From the NCBI GenBank assembly GCA_910587995.1, contig CAJUNS010000001.1, positions 124,001 through 188,000 of the forward strand: DNA of 64,000 bases, written 5' to 3'. Below, piece by piece: positions 57,048-64,000 of this stretch; position 1 is the first letter of the stretch; each line of letters begins with the position of its first letter. The notes under the pieces were generated by a model. The model searched no databases. It was not told the origin of the DNA and worked only from the letters and a program-made list of their open reading frames with translations. Source of the DNA: an uncultured Oscillospiraceae bacterium (GTDB taxonomy: Bacteria > Bacillota_A > Clostridia > Oscillospirales > Acutalibacteraceae). The translations under genes and the position numbers were made by a program.

Positions 57048-58179
57048 GATTACAAAACTGCTGCAGCTGCTGATGCTTCTGACCGCCGGGTTCGCGGCCT
57101 GTTCCGCCATTTACTTCCTGGTGGACGACATGCTTGACGGAGTTTTTGTCCGGTGGTTTGAGGAGACCTTCACCACCGTAGAGGTTGCCTATTACCCTGC
57201 CGACAATTGGGCGGAACACCAGGTAAAAATCGACTGGGGGCGCTTTAAGCCCGCTCTGCTGGGCGTGTTTATAACGGTCCACCTGGTTTGGCTGGGGGTG
57301 GTTTTCATCGCCGCGCAGCTTGCCAGTAAGCACCGGGAAAAACGCAGCGTCACCGACATAAGCCAGCGCCTGCGAACCTATATGAATGGCAGCGACGACG
57401 CGATGAAGGTGTTTTCAAAGGAGCAGGTTGAAATTTCCGCCCAGATGTCAGACATTAAAGCCGCGCTGCTGCAAAACGAGCGGAAATTGAAAGAGGAGAC
57501 CACCCGCAAAAATGACCTGATCGCCTACCTGGCCCACGACTTGAAGACCCCCCTGACCTCTGTCATCGGCTACCTGAGCCTGTTGGACGAGGCCCCGGAC
57601 ATGCCCCCTGAGCAGCGGGCCAAATACACCCGCATCACCCTGGACAAGGCATATAGGCTGGAAAAGATGATAAACGAGTTTTTTGACATCACCCGGTACA
57701 ATTTGCAGCAAATCGTCATACAAAAAGAGCCCATCGACCTGTATTATATGCTGGTGCAGCTTACAGACGAGCTGCTGCCTGTCCTGGAGAAAAACGGCAA
57801 CACCGTCCATCTTCAGGCCAGCGAGACTCTCACCGTCCCCGGGGACCCGGACAAGCTGGCCCGGGTGATGGGAAATGTGCTGAAAAACGCCGCCGCTTAC
57901 AGCTACCCCCACACAGAGATCACCATTTCCGCCGAGGAACAGGGGGACTTGGTTGTGCTGCGCTTTCTCAACCAGGGCCGGACCATTCCTCAGAATAAGC
58001 TGGCCGCCCTGTTTGAAAAGTTCTACCGCCTGGACGAGGCCCGCGCCTCCGGCACCGGCGGGGCTGGGCTGGGTCTGGCCATCGCGAAGGAAATTGTTGC
58101 CCTGCACGGCGGAACCATTTGGGCGGAAAGCCAGGACGAAACCGTGGCCTTTACCATCACCCTGCCCGCCCACTCTTAG
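57037..58179 (+). CDS. Sensor histidine kinase (VanS-like)
   Basis: 380 residues from a TTG start. Two membrane segments (LLQLLMLLTAGFAACSAIYF; LLGVFITVHLVWLGVVFIA) bracket a short external loop. Then come a linker, the phosphoacceptor YLAHDLKTPLTSVIGYLSLL (His), and the ATPase boxes N (GNVLKNAAAYS), G1/G2 (GGAGLGLAIAKEIVALHGG). The small sensor loop suggests it detects membrane or ligand changes close to the surface, as VanS does. Co-translated with the regulator. Confidence 0.94.
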   Translation: MKHKITKLLQLLMLLTAGFAACSAIYFLVDDMLDGVFVRWFEETFTTVEVAYYPADNWAEHQVKIDWGRFKPALLGVFITVHLVWLGVVFIAAQLASKHREKRSVTDISQRLRTYMNGSDDAMKVFSKEQVEISAQMSDIKAALLQNERKLKEETTRKNDLIAYLAHDLKTPLTSVIGYLSLLDEAPDMPPEQRAKYTRITLDKAYRLEKMINEFFDITRYNLQQIVIQKEPIDLYYMLVQLTDELLPVLEKNGNTVHLQASETLTVPGDPDKLARVMGNVLKNAAAYSYPHTEITISAEEQGDLVVLRFLNQGRTIPQNKLAALFEKFYRLDEARASGTGGAGLGLAIAKEIVALHGGTIWAESQDETVAFTITLPAHS

Positions 58180-58289
58180 GGCGTTCTTTTTTAGAAAAGA
58201 CATGACTGCATATTAAAAAAGCAAAGCGCCGCCATCTGGTAGGATGACCGGGTCATTGCGCGTAAGAAGCGCGCCTGTTTTAAACCGCC

Positions 58290-59018
58290 TTATTCCTGGC
58301 AGCAGGGGGCCAGCTCCCCGTCCACAATAATGCAGTAGTCTTTGCCGCGCAGCTGTTCCACCAGCTCCGCCCCGGTGCGGACCCGCTGCCGCAGGGCAAT
58401 TCCAGCCTTGCCCACAGCGGCTCCGGCAACGCTGTGCTCGTCCCCGCCGGAGGTAGCTTGCAGTCCATGGGCTTTGGCCAAGGCCAAGGCCTTTTGGTTT
58501 TCCTCAGGGTAGTTGTAAAAATTAAATACCTCCACCGCGTCCAAGTACTCCGGCTGGGGGCCTACCTCCATGTTGATGTAGGGCCGGTCCCGGTAGGGGT
58601 GGGCCATGGAGAGAAAGCCCCCCGCCTGGTGCACCAGCTTGGCATACTCCGCCAAAGGAAGCCGGTGCAGGCCTGGATGGGCGGCTAAAAAGTCCAGGCC
58701 AATGCCATAGGTGAGCACCTCTTTCCCGTCGCCATAGGCGTGTTCAATGCCGAACAGCACGTCAAAGTCCTTCCCCTGGGCCCATTGGGCGGCGGCCTGG
58801 GCGGCCTCCCAATAGCGGGCCATCTGCGCTTCCCAGGGCAGGGATCGGTCCACACAGGAATTGCCCCGAAGGAAATGGTCGGTGAGAATCATACCGGCAT
58901 AACCGGCGGAATAGTAGGCCTGGGCCATCTCCTGGGGGGTATTTTGCCCGCAGCCGCTGCACCAGCAGGAGTGGCAGTGGGTTTCATAGCGGAAAGGATA
59001 GCGCGATTCTTGCATCAT
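58290..59018 (-). CDS. PHP-domain metallophosphoesterase
   Basis: 242 residues of the PHP fold: YETHCHSCWCSGCGQNTPQE (first metal histidines), GYAGMILTDHFLRGNSC (DH motif), VLFGIEHAYGDG (GIE), SMAHPYRDRP and SGGDEHSVAGAAVG (metal ligands). It is probably a phosphoesterase like YcdX or histidinol-phosphatase-like proteins; the substrate is not determined. The start gives MMQESRYPFR without a clear ribosome site (GAGGTTGTTATC). It converges on the two-component operon. Confidence 0.88.
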   Translation of the reverse strand: MMQESRYPFRYETHCHSCWCSGCGQNTPQEMAQAYYSAGYAGMILTDHFLRGNSCVDRSLPWEAQMARYWEAAQAAAQWAQGKDFDVLFGIEHAYGDGKEVLTYGIGLDFLAAHPGLHRLPLAEYAKLVHQAGGFLSMAHPYRDRPYINMEVGPQPEYLDAVEVFNFYNYPEENQKALALAKAHGLQATSGGDEHSVAGAAVGKAGIALRQRVRTGAELVEQLRGKDYCIIVDGELAPCCQE

Positions 59019-59106
59019 GATAACAACCTCGATTCCTATGATTTATAAGCGCGGGAGGAAGCAAAGGCCCCGGCGGCGCGCCCGCTTTTTTGTTTACATG
59101 GGGCCT

Positions 59107-59271
59107 TAGAGTCTGTCTTAAAACTCCGAAAAACCGTCTTTTTGTCCAGTGACAAACGGTTTCTGCGTTAAAAATCCTCGAAATACGAAAGTATTTCTTG
59201 CGGTTTTCGCCTTGAAACCGTCCGCCCCAAACAAAAATACTGGCATTTCTCTGGTTTTAAAACAGACTCTA
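59107..59271 (+). mobile_element. MITE-like repeat R4 copy 1
   Basis: 165 bp. Ends TAGAGTCTGTCTTAAAACTC and its approximate inverse GGTTTTAAAACAGACTCTA. It contains CGTCTTTTTGTCCAGTGACA and CGAAATACGAAAGTATTTCT. The second copy, also 165 bp, is at 60778 in opposite orientation. The ends begin and finish with TA. The frames inside (e.g. FKAKTARNTFVFRGFL) are repeat artefacts. Confidence 0.9.
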
Positions 59272-59327
59272 GGACTTGTTTGAAAAATCAAAAATCCGGC
59301 ATTTTCTCTATTTTCAAACAAGCCCTA
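59270..59327 (+). repeat. Short inverted repeat R5
   Basis: 58 bp: TAGGACTTGTTTGAAAA ... TTTTCAAACAAGCCCTA. It shares the TA with the end of R4 copy 1. The final CTA is the TAG stop codon of the MATE gene on the minus strand. It may act as that gene's terminator stem. Confidence 0.8.
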
Positions 59328-60734
59328 GCCATTCACCACATTCTTGGCCCATATGCCCGATTTCAGCATCGCCATGCCAATGAAGCACTTGAGCAGGTCC
59401 GCGCACTGCACCAGCAGAAAAGCCCCTGCCACCCCAATGGCGGTGTGGTAACACAGCACATAGGCCAGCGGCAGGCAGACCGCCCAGTTAAACACGCAGT
59501 CAAAGAGAAAGGTGATAAAGGTCCGCCCGCCAGACCGGATGGTGAAGTAGGCGCAGTTGGTCGCCGTGCCCCAGGGCATCATAAAGCCGGATATCACCAT
59601 CATTTGGGCGGCCAGGTCCCGCACGGCGGGCTCGGTGTTGTAAATAAGCGGGATGAAGGGCGCGCAGAAAATAAGCCCCAGGCCTACCACCGCGTTCAGC
59701 CCCACCCCAAAAACCAGGAGCTTGCGCACCGTGCTTTTGGCCCGCTCCATGTCATTGGCCCCCAGCTGCTGGCCCACCATAATGCCCACCGCGTCGCCCA
59801 TGGACATCATCAAAAGGGCAAACAGGTTGAACACCGTGCCGTTTATGTTGGAGGCCGCCACTGCCGCCAAACCCCGGGAGGCATAGCAGACCTGCACCAG
59901 AGAGGTGCTCACGGACCAGAGGGCCTCGTTCAGCATCAGGGGCGTGCCTGTAACGGCAATGCGCCGCACCAGGGGCAGGGGCACCCGGGCGCTGCGGAAC
60001 AGCCCCTTGAGAAAGGGAAACCGGGCCGTGTGCCGCATAGACTGTACCAAAAGATACAGCAGCTCCACATAGCGGGCAATCACCGTGGCCAGGGCCGCGC
60101 CCGCCACGCCCATTTTAGGAAAGCCCAGTACGCCGAAAATCAGCAGCCAGTTTAAAATCAGATTGACAAAAATGGAGATGACGCTGGCGGTCATGGGGAT
60201 GACCGTTTCGCTGGCGTTGCGCAGGGCGCTGGAAAAACACACCGACAGGGCAAAGGGCGGCAGACCCCACACAATCACCCGCAGGTAGGTCCCGGCCAGG
60301 TCCAGGGTTTGGGCAATCTCCTGGGGGGTGGAGGCCTGGCTGTTTAGAAACAGCTGGCAGAAGCTTTGCCCATAGCCCAGCAGCAGCAAAACCCCCAGGG
60401 CCGAAATACCTATGGCAAAGTAGACTCGGAACCGCACCGTGTCCCTCAGGCCCGCGTCGTCCTTTTTGCCATAGTACTGGGCCCCGAAAATGGAGGCCCC
60501 GGACATGCCCCCAAAAACGGTCAGGTTGAAGATGAACACCACCTGGTTTACAATGGCCACCGCCGACATGGGTATGGTGCCCAGGCGGCCCACCATTACA
60601 TTGTCTAAAAGACTGACAAACTGGGTGATGCCCTGCTGGACCACCATAGGAACCAGCAGGGCCACCACAGAAAGGTAAAAGGCCTTATCGCCAATATAGC
60701 GGGCCTTCAGCGCTTGTACTTTTGCAGAACGCAA
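59325..60734 (-). CDS. MATE family efflux transporter
   Basis: 469 residues, twelve hydrophobic helices. DKAFYLSVVALLVPMVVQQG, FVSLLDNVMVGRLGTIPMSA and the second-half LFALLMMSMGDAVGIMVGQQ are typical of clostridial NorM-like proteins. It should export cations or drugs using an ion gradient. It is enclosed by inverted R4 copies (59107-59271 and 60778-60942), and its stop is in R5. GGAGGGAATGGTTTGCGTTC precedes the ATG. It differs clearly from the MATE protein at 35.5 kb. Confidence 0.95.
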   Translation of the reverse strand: MRSAKVQALKARYIGDKAFYLSVVALLVPMVVQQGITQFVSLLDNVMVGRLGTIPMSAVAIVNQVVFIFNLTVFGGMSGASIFGAQYYGKKDDAGLRDTVRFRVYFAIGISALGVLLLLGYGQSFCQLFLNSQASTPQEIAQTLDLAGTYLRVIVWGLPPFALSVCFSSALRNASETVIPMTASVISIFVNLILNWLLIFGVLGFPKMGVAGAALATVIARYVELLYLLVQSMRHTARFPFLKGLFRSARVPLPLVRRIAVTGTPLMLNEALWSVSTSLVQVCYASRGLAAVAASNINGTVFNLFALLMMSMGDAVGIMVGQQLGANDMERAKSTVRKLLVFGVGLNAVVGLGLIFCAPFIPLIYNTEPAVRDLAAQMMVISGFMMPWGTATNCAYFTIRSGGRTFITFLFDCVFNWAVCLPLAYVLCYHTAIGVAGAFLLVQCADLLKCFIGMAMLKSGIWAKNVVNG

Positions 60735-60777
60735 ACCATTCCCTCCTCGGGCTTTTCCTCATTTATGGGCCGGGCGG

Positions 60778-60942
60778 TAGAGTCTGTTTTAAAACCAGAG
60801 AAATGCCAGTATTTTTGTTCAGGGCGGACGGTTTCAAGGCGAAAACCGCAAGAAATACTTTCGTATTTCGAGGATTTTTAACGCAGAAACCGTTTGTCAC
60901 TGGACAAAAAGACGGTTTTTCGGAGTTTTAAGACGGACTCTA
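60778..60942 (-). mobile_element. MITE-like repeat R4 copy 2
   Basis: 165 bp, inverted relative to copy 1 and nearly identical (ACTTTCGTATTTCGAGGATT, CACTGGACAAAAAGACGG). The right end ACTCTA supplies the TAG stop of the acetyltransferase gene. Confidence 0.9.
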
Positions 60943-61680
60943 GAGCTCCTGGCTGGGGTCCTGTTCCTCCGGCCCGTCTCCCAGCCAGTACAGGGGCTTT
61001 TCCGAAACCGTGTAGCCCAGCTTTTGATACAGCCCCAGCAGCGGCTGGTCCCACCGGGGGATGTGCACAAAGGGGGCAAAGCATTGCCGCAGGCACCAGC
61101 CTGTGATGTGCCCCGCCAGGGCTCCGGCGGTCTTTTCCCAGTCCTGGTCCGGCCGCACCGCCAGCATGCCAATGCCCCCTTCGGGGTAAATGCCGATCAA
61201 GCCTGTCAGCTCCCCCGCCGTAAAGGAGCCGTGCATGGCTCCGCTTTGCAGGCGCTGGGCAATCTCCGCCTCGTCAAACTCATCGGGAAACGCCGCCAAT
61301 ATTTCCCCGGCAAAGCTTTCATCCAGCTCCCGCACGCCATAGCGGCTGGGCACAAAAGGCGGTTCCGGGTCCAGGTAGGCCGCCGCCTGGCACTCCATTA
61401 CCTGATTATAGTGAAAAAGCTCCTGAAACAGCGCGGCCTCCGCGCTGCCGTGCACAGCCAGCTGCACCGGCTTTTTCAAGCCCATCACCAGGCGCTCCCC
61501 GGCCTCGCTGTTCTCCGCCGCCAGCATAAAGGCCCGGCTGTTCCGCTCGCGGATGAGCGTCCCCTCTTCGCTGACCGCGTACACGCTGCCATCGCCCCGG
61601 CGCAGGGCTTCCAGCATATCCATGCACAAAACCGGGTCTCTTCCCAAAAAGGAATAGGCCCGCTGCTCCATCTCTCTCAT
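60940..61680 (-). CDS. GNAT-type acetyltransferase, 3' end in R4
   Basis: 246 residues. The C-terminal half has a GNAT fold: ELTGLIGIYPEGGIGMLAVR is the strand with a degenerate acetyl-CoA loop, and FVHIPRWDQPLLGLYQKLGY is the typical end (N/D-x-x-x-x-x-Y-x-K-L-G-F). The N-terminal half is a FR47-like partner domain. The stop TAG is the first codon inside R4 copy 2, so the MITE may have trimmed or changed the C-terminus by a few residues. GGAGGTAGCCC precedes the ATG. Substrate unknown. Confidence 0.85.
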   Translation of the reverse strand: MREMEQRAYSFLGRDPVLCMDMLEALRRGDGSVYAVSEEGTLIRERNSRAFMLAAENSEAGERLVMGLKKPVQLAVHGSAEAALFQELFHYNQVMECQAAAYLDPEPPFVPSRYGVRELDESFAGEILAAFPDEFDEAEIAQRLQSGAMHGSFTAGELTGLIGIYPEGGIGMLAVRPDQDWEKTAGALAGHITGWCLRQCFAPFVHIPRWDQPLLGLYQKLGYTVSEKPLYWLGDGPEEQDPSQEL

Positions 61681-61811
61681 GGGCTACCTCCCCTCAAAGT
61701 CCGGTCAAATGTCAGGCCCTCCAGCGGCGGCCGGGCTGGGGCCGCCGGGGCGGGCGCTGGCGGAAAACAGTGCTTGGGAACCACCATGGCGGACTGTCAT
61801 TTTGCGCGGCC

Positions 61812-62528
61812 TCACAGCCGCCCCAGGGCCTGGGTGAGCAACCGGGCGGTTTTGGCCGCGCACTCCTGGGTAAAGGCGGGAAAGTCTACCGGGGAGCCGC
61901 CGTCCGCATTGTCGGAAATGGCCCGCAGCACCGCGAAGGGGGTGCGGTTCATGTAGCACACCTGGGCAATGCTGCCACCCTCCATCTCTACGGCTTTGGC
62001 CCCAAAGGTCTCGTGAAGCCACTGGTTTTTGGCCTTGTCCGCCACAAACTGGTCCCCTGTGGCCACTATGCCAGAGTAAGCCCCCCCATAAATGGCCTGG
62101 GCCTCTTCCAGCAGCAGGGCCGCCGCAGCCCCGTCAGCGGGCAGCTCAATCCGCTGCTCAGGCTCGCCCTCGTCCCGGTAGAGGAAAAGATTTCCCAGGG
62201 GATATCCCATGGGGGTGGCGTCAAAGTCATGCTGCACACAGGCGCTGGCCACCACCAGGTCCCCAATGTTTAAGCCCACGCCTCCTGCCACGCCCACGTT
62301 AATCACCAGGCGGGGGGCGTACTGCAAAATCATGGTCTGGGCGCAGACAGCGGCGTTAACCTTGCCCTCACCGCACTGGGCGATGACGCAGGGCGCGCCG
62401 GACAGGGACCCCACGTGGAAGACCAGCCCGGCAAAGCGCTCCTGGCCGGTTTCCTCCATGGCGTCCAGCAGGGCCCGAACCTCCACTCCCATAGCGCCGA
62501 TGATACCAATTGGCCGTTTGTTCTCCAT
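61812..62528 (-). CDS. mtnN: 5'-methylthioadenosine/S-adenosylhomocysteine nucleosidase
   Basis: 238 residues. It hydrolyses MTA and SAH to adenine and the thioribose, recycling SAM by-products. IGIIGAMGVEVRALLDAMEE (catalytic Glu), VINVGVAGGVGLNIGDLVVA (phosphate-loop-like), FGAKAVEMEGGSIAQVCYMN (substrate Glu) and AISDNADGG (catalytic Asp) are all present. The start at 62528 follows AAAAAGGATGTGGTTTAC. It has its own promoter. Confidence 0.96.
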   Translation of the reverse strand: MENKRPIGIIGAMGVEVRALLDAMEETGQERFAGLVFHVGSLSGAPCVIAQCGEGKVNAAVCAQTMILQYAPRLVINVGVAGGVGLNIGDLVVASACVQHDFDATPMGYPLGNLFLYRDEGEPEQRIELPADGAAAALLLEEAQAIYGGAYSGIVATGDQFVADKAKNQWLHETFGAKAVEMEGGSIAQVCYMNRTPFAVLRAISDNADGGSPVDFPAFTQECAAKTARLLTQALGRL

Positions 62529-62550
62529 GTAAACCACATCCTTTTTATCT

Positions 62551-62579
62551 ATTATAGAGAATTTGCAGGGCTTCGTCAA
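62551..62579 (-). promoter_or_regulatory. Promoter of mtnN
   Basis: TTGACG (62579-62574), 17-bp spacer, consensus TATAAT (62556-62551). Confidence 0.88.
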
Positions 62580-62631
62580 GTGTGAAATACAGGGGGGGGG
62601 GCGGCGGTCTCTCTCCTGGGTTTTCCCAAAC

Positions 62632-62668
62632 AAAAAAGCCGCGGGCAATCTGCCTCCCCACGGCTTTT
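62632..62668 (-). terminator. Terminator after the lipoprotein gene
   Basis: AAAAGCCGTGGGG ... CCCGCGGCTTTTTTG on the minus strand, 22 bp after the stop. Confidence 0.9.
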
Positions 62669-62689
62669 CGCATGCAATCCATACAATTT

Positions 62690-63247
62690 TTACTGGGCGC
62701 TGAACTCCTGGCTGTAAATCTCGGTTCCATCGGCCGCGTTGTAGGCCACAACCACCTTCGGGTCCTCCACATTTACCACTTCTTTAATGGAGTTGGCAAT
62801 GTTTTCAAACACAGAGGCCTGGTCCGCCATGTTCTTCTCCAAAGACTCGGCAACCGCGTCCGTGTCCGTGCCCTCTTCAAACTCAGCGAAGGTGAACGTA
62901 TACACCAGCTTGTTCTCGTTGGCGCTTACGGCAATGCCCATGTCGCCCTCGGCCAGGGCGTCCACCATGGCGTTAATCTGCTCGCTGATCTGGGGATCGT
63001 CCAGAAACGCCTGGATGGAGGCGTACTTTCCGTCTACCAGTCCGCTGGCGTCCCCGGCCTCAGAGTTTGCTTCCAGTCCGCTGGACTCCTGGGCCTCAGA
63101 ACCAGCGCTGGAGGACTCCACGCCGGAAGCCTGGGAGGAAGAGCTGCCCTCGCTGCTGGAGCCATCCTTACCGCCGCAGGCCGCCAGGGCCAGCAGCATG
63201 GCAATGGCCAGAACCCCGGCCAGAAGACGGAAAAAATTCTTTTTCAT
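62690..63247 (-). CDS. Secreted lipoprotein of unknown function (DUF4854-like)
   Basis: 185 residues. Lipoprotein signal MKKNFFRLLAGVLAIAMLLA with lipobox LAAC (Cys24). A Ser/Glu-rich low-complexity linker (SSSEGSSSSQASGVESSSAG) leads to a small C-terminal domain (YASIQAFLDDPQISEQINAM; VVNVEDPKVVVAYNAADGTE) that resembles DUF4854 proteins of gut clostridia. Anchored on the outer face of the membrane. AAAGGTGATCTTAG precedes the ATG. Role unknown. Confidence 0.88.
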   Translation of the reverse strand: MKKNFFRLLAGVLAIAMLLALAACGGKDGSSSEGSSSSQASGVESSSAGSEAQESSGLEANSEAGDASGLVDGKYASIQAFLDDPQISEQINAMVDALAEGDMGIAVSANENKLVYTFTFAEFEEGTDTDAVAESLEKNMADQASVFENIANSIKEVVNVEDPKVVVAYNAADGTEIYSQEFSAQ

Positions 63248-63485
63248 CTAAGATCACCTTTCTTTGTCATTCGCGTATTCCAGGGCTCCTTTGTCAAAAC
63301 GGGCCCGGGCCCTGGTTCCAAATGTAAAAATTTCCGTGCCCAGCGCCGCTGGGCCGGATGCCACACCCGATTATACTCCCACATGGCGGTGATGTCAATA
63401 ACAAAACAGTTACAAATTTAAAACTTCTTTTCTCCTCTCTGGAAAAGAGATAAATATTTCTTTTAAAAACCCCGGCCTTTCAGAC

Positions 63486-64000
63486 TCAGCCCAGGTCCCG
63501 CACGCTGTCCCGCTCCACCAGCCGGGCGGGCAGCTCATAGCGCAGCCAGGGCTCTTCCTCCCGCTCTCTCAGGCGGATGAGATTTTGCAGCAGCATCACG
63601 CACTCCCGGCCCATCAGGTGGGGCGAGTTGTGGATGCTGGTGATGTTGGGCTCAATGGCCGTGCACAGGGCCTGGTCGTCAAAACCGATGACGGACACAT
63701 CCTCGGGCACCCGCAGGCCCAGCTGCTTTAGGGCTTTAATGGCCCGCCAAGCCTGCCGGTCGTTTTCGCACACCAGGGCGCTGGGCAGGCGCTGGGCTCC
63801 GGCCAGCCGGTCCGCCAGCCGCTGGTACTCAAACAGCTCGTCTCCTGTGCCCGCCTGAAAATAGTATTCCGGCCGGTCCGCCAGCCCCAAGTTCTTCAGC
63901 GCCCGGCGGAACCACTTGCGCCGGTCCACCTCCACGGGGGTCTCCCAGCCGCTGAACACATAGCCCACCTCTTGGTGGCCCTTTTCCACCAAATGCCCTA
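63486..64000 (-). CDS. LacI/PurR-family transcription regulator, 5' part outside window
   Basis: About 171 C-terminal residues: HLVEKGHQEVGYVFSGWETP, PSALVCENDRQAWRAIKALK (with conserved N-D), VPEDVSVIGFDDQALCTAIE and ITSIHNSPHLMGRECVMLL. This is the periplasmic-binding-protein-like effector domain of LacI-type repressors. The DNA-binding head lies beyond the right edge. The ligand is probably a sugar, not identifiable. Confidence 0.93.
   Translation of the reverse strand, partial: GHLVEKGHQEVGYVFSGWETPVEVDRRKWFRRALKNLGLADRPEYYFQAGTGDELFEYQRLADRLAGAQRLPSALVCENDRQAWRAIKALKQLGLRVPEDVSVIGFDDQALCTAIEPNITSIHNSPHLMGRECVMLLQNLIRLREREEEPWLRYELPARLVERDSVRDLG

Noticed and set aside
59118..60931. Small frames sharing REMPVFLF and FKAKTARNTFVF at 59118-59321 and 60722-60931
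   Set aside because: Both are in the two R4 MITE copies; not genes.

Overview
The window is bacterial chromosome from a GC-rich, Gram-positive Clostridia-type organism, most probably a gut Oscillospirales/Ruminococcaceae relative. The evidence is the gene order darA-holB-ricT and rny-ymdB, T-box leaders on thrS and on a leucine-linked unit, Firmicutes-type AAGGAGG ribosome-binding sites, sigma-A promoters with 16-17 bp spacers, and phage genes of clostridial type. I cannot place it to genus from sequence alone.

Layout. 1-14.7 kb is a mostly minus-strand housekeeping block: pnp (cut by the window edge), rpsO, uvrA and uvrB with several small enzymes between them, radC, ymdB and rny. 15.1-17.6 kb is thrS behind a long T-box leader. 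17.9-21.6 kb is an ECF sigma factor translationally coupled to a 1065-residue membrane-anchored partner. 21.7-31.7 kb (minus) holds a nucleoside phosphorylase, rsmI with a TrmN6-like methyltransferase, a ferredoxin, an SLH-transglutaminase surface protein, ricT-holB-darA, an amino-acid symporter, an amidase-like protein and a polysaccharide deacetylase. 31.9-44.3 kb is mixed: HAD phosphatase, SipW-like protein, RNA methyltransferase, phosphoesterase, MATE transporter, L-fucose isomerase-like protein, small kinases, leuA and tam. A Leu-type T-box lies upstream of tam.

44.92-56.15 kb is an 11.2-kb cryptic prophage inserted in the 3' half of tRNA-Thr(CGT), bounded by identical 49-bp att repeats. 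It keeps the integrase, a defence gene (Abi_2/AbiF-like, HEPN motif) enclosed by repeated small-RNA-like elements, a cI/ImmA-like pair, an antirepressor, two tandem divergent XRE switch modules joined by a 173-bp perfect repeat, a truncated tail-fibre gene, a candidate type I toxin-antitoxin locus and a lysis cassette. It has no terminase, capsid or tail-assembly genes. 56.3-64 kb returns to the chromosome: VanRS-like two-component system, PHP phosphoesterase, MATE transporter enclosed by an inverted MITE pair, acetyltransferase, MTA/SAH nucleosidase, a lipoprotein and the end of a LacI-type regulator.

Several non-coding repeat families run through the window: R1 (about 115 bp, three copies), R2 (85-89 bp with terminal inverted repeats; two of three copies have exact 9-bp target duplications, one nested in R1), R3 (tandem units at two loci), R4 (165 bp, inverted pair) and R5 (58 bp). 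The most interesting loci are the Abi_2/small-RNA cassette, the 32-residue hydrophobic ORF facing an antisense promoter, the duplicated repressor modules and the nested MITEs.
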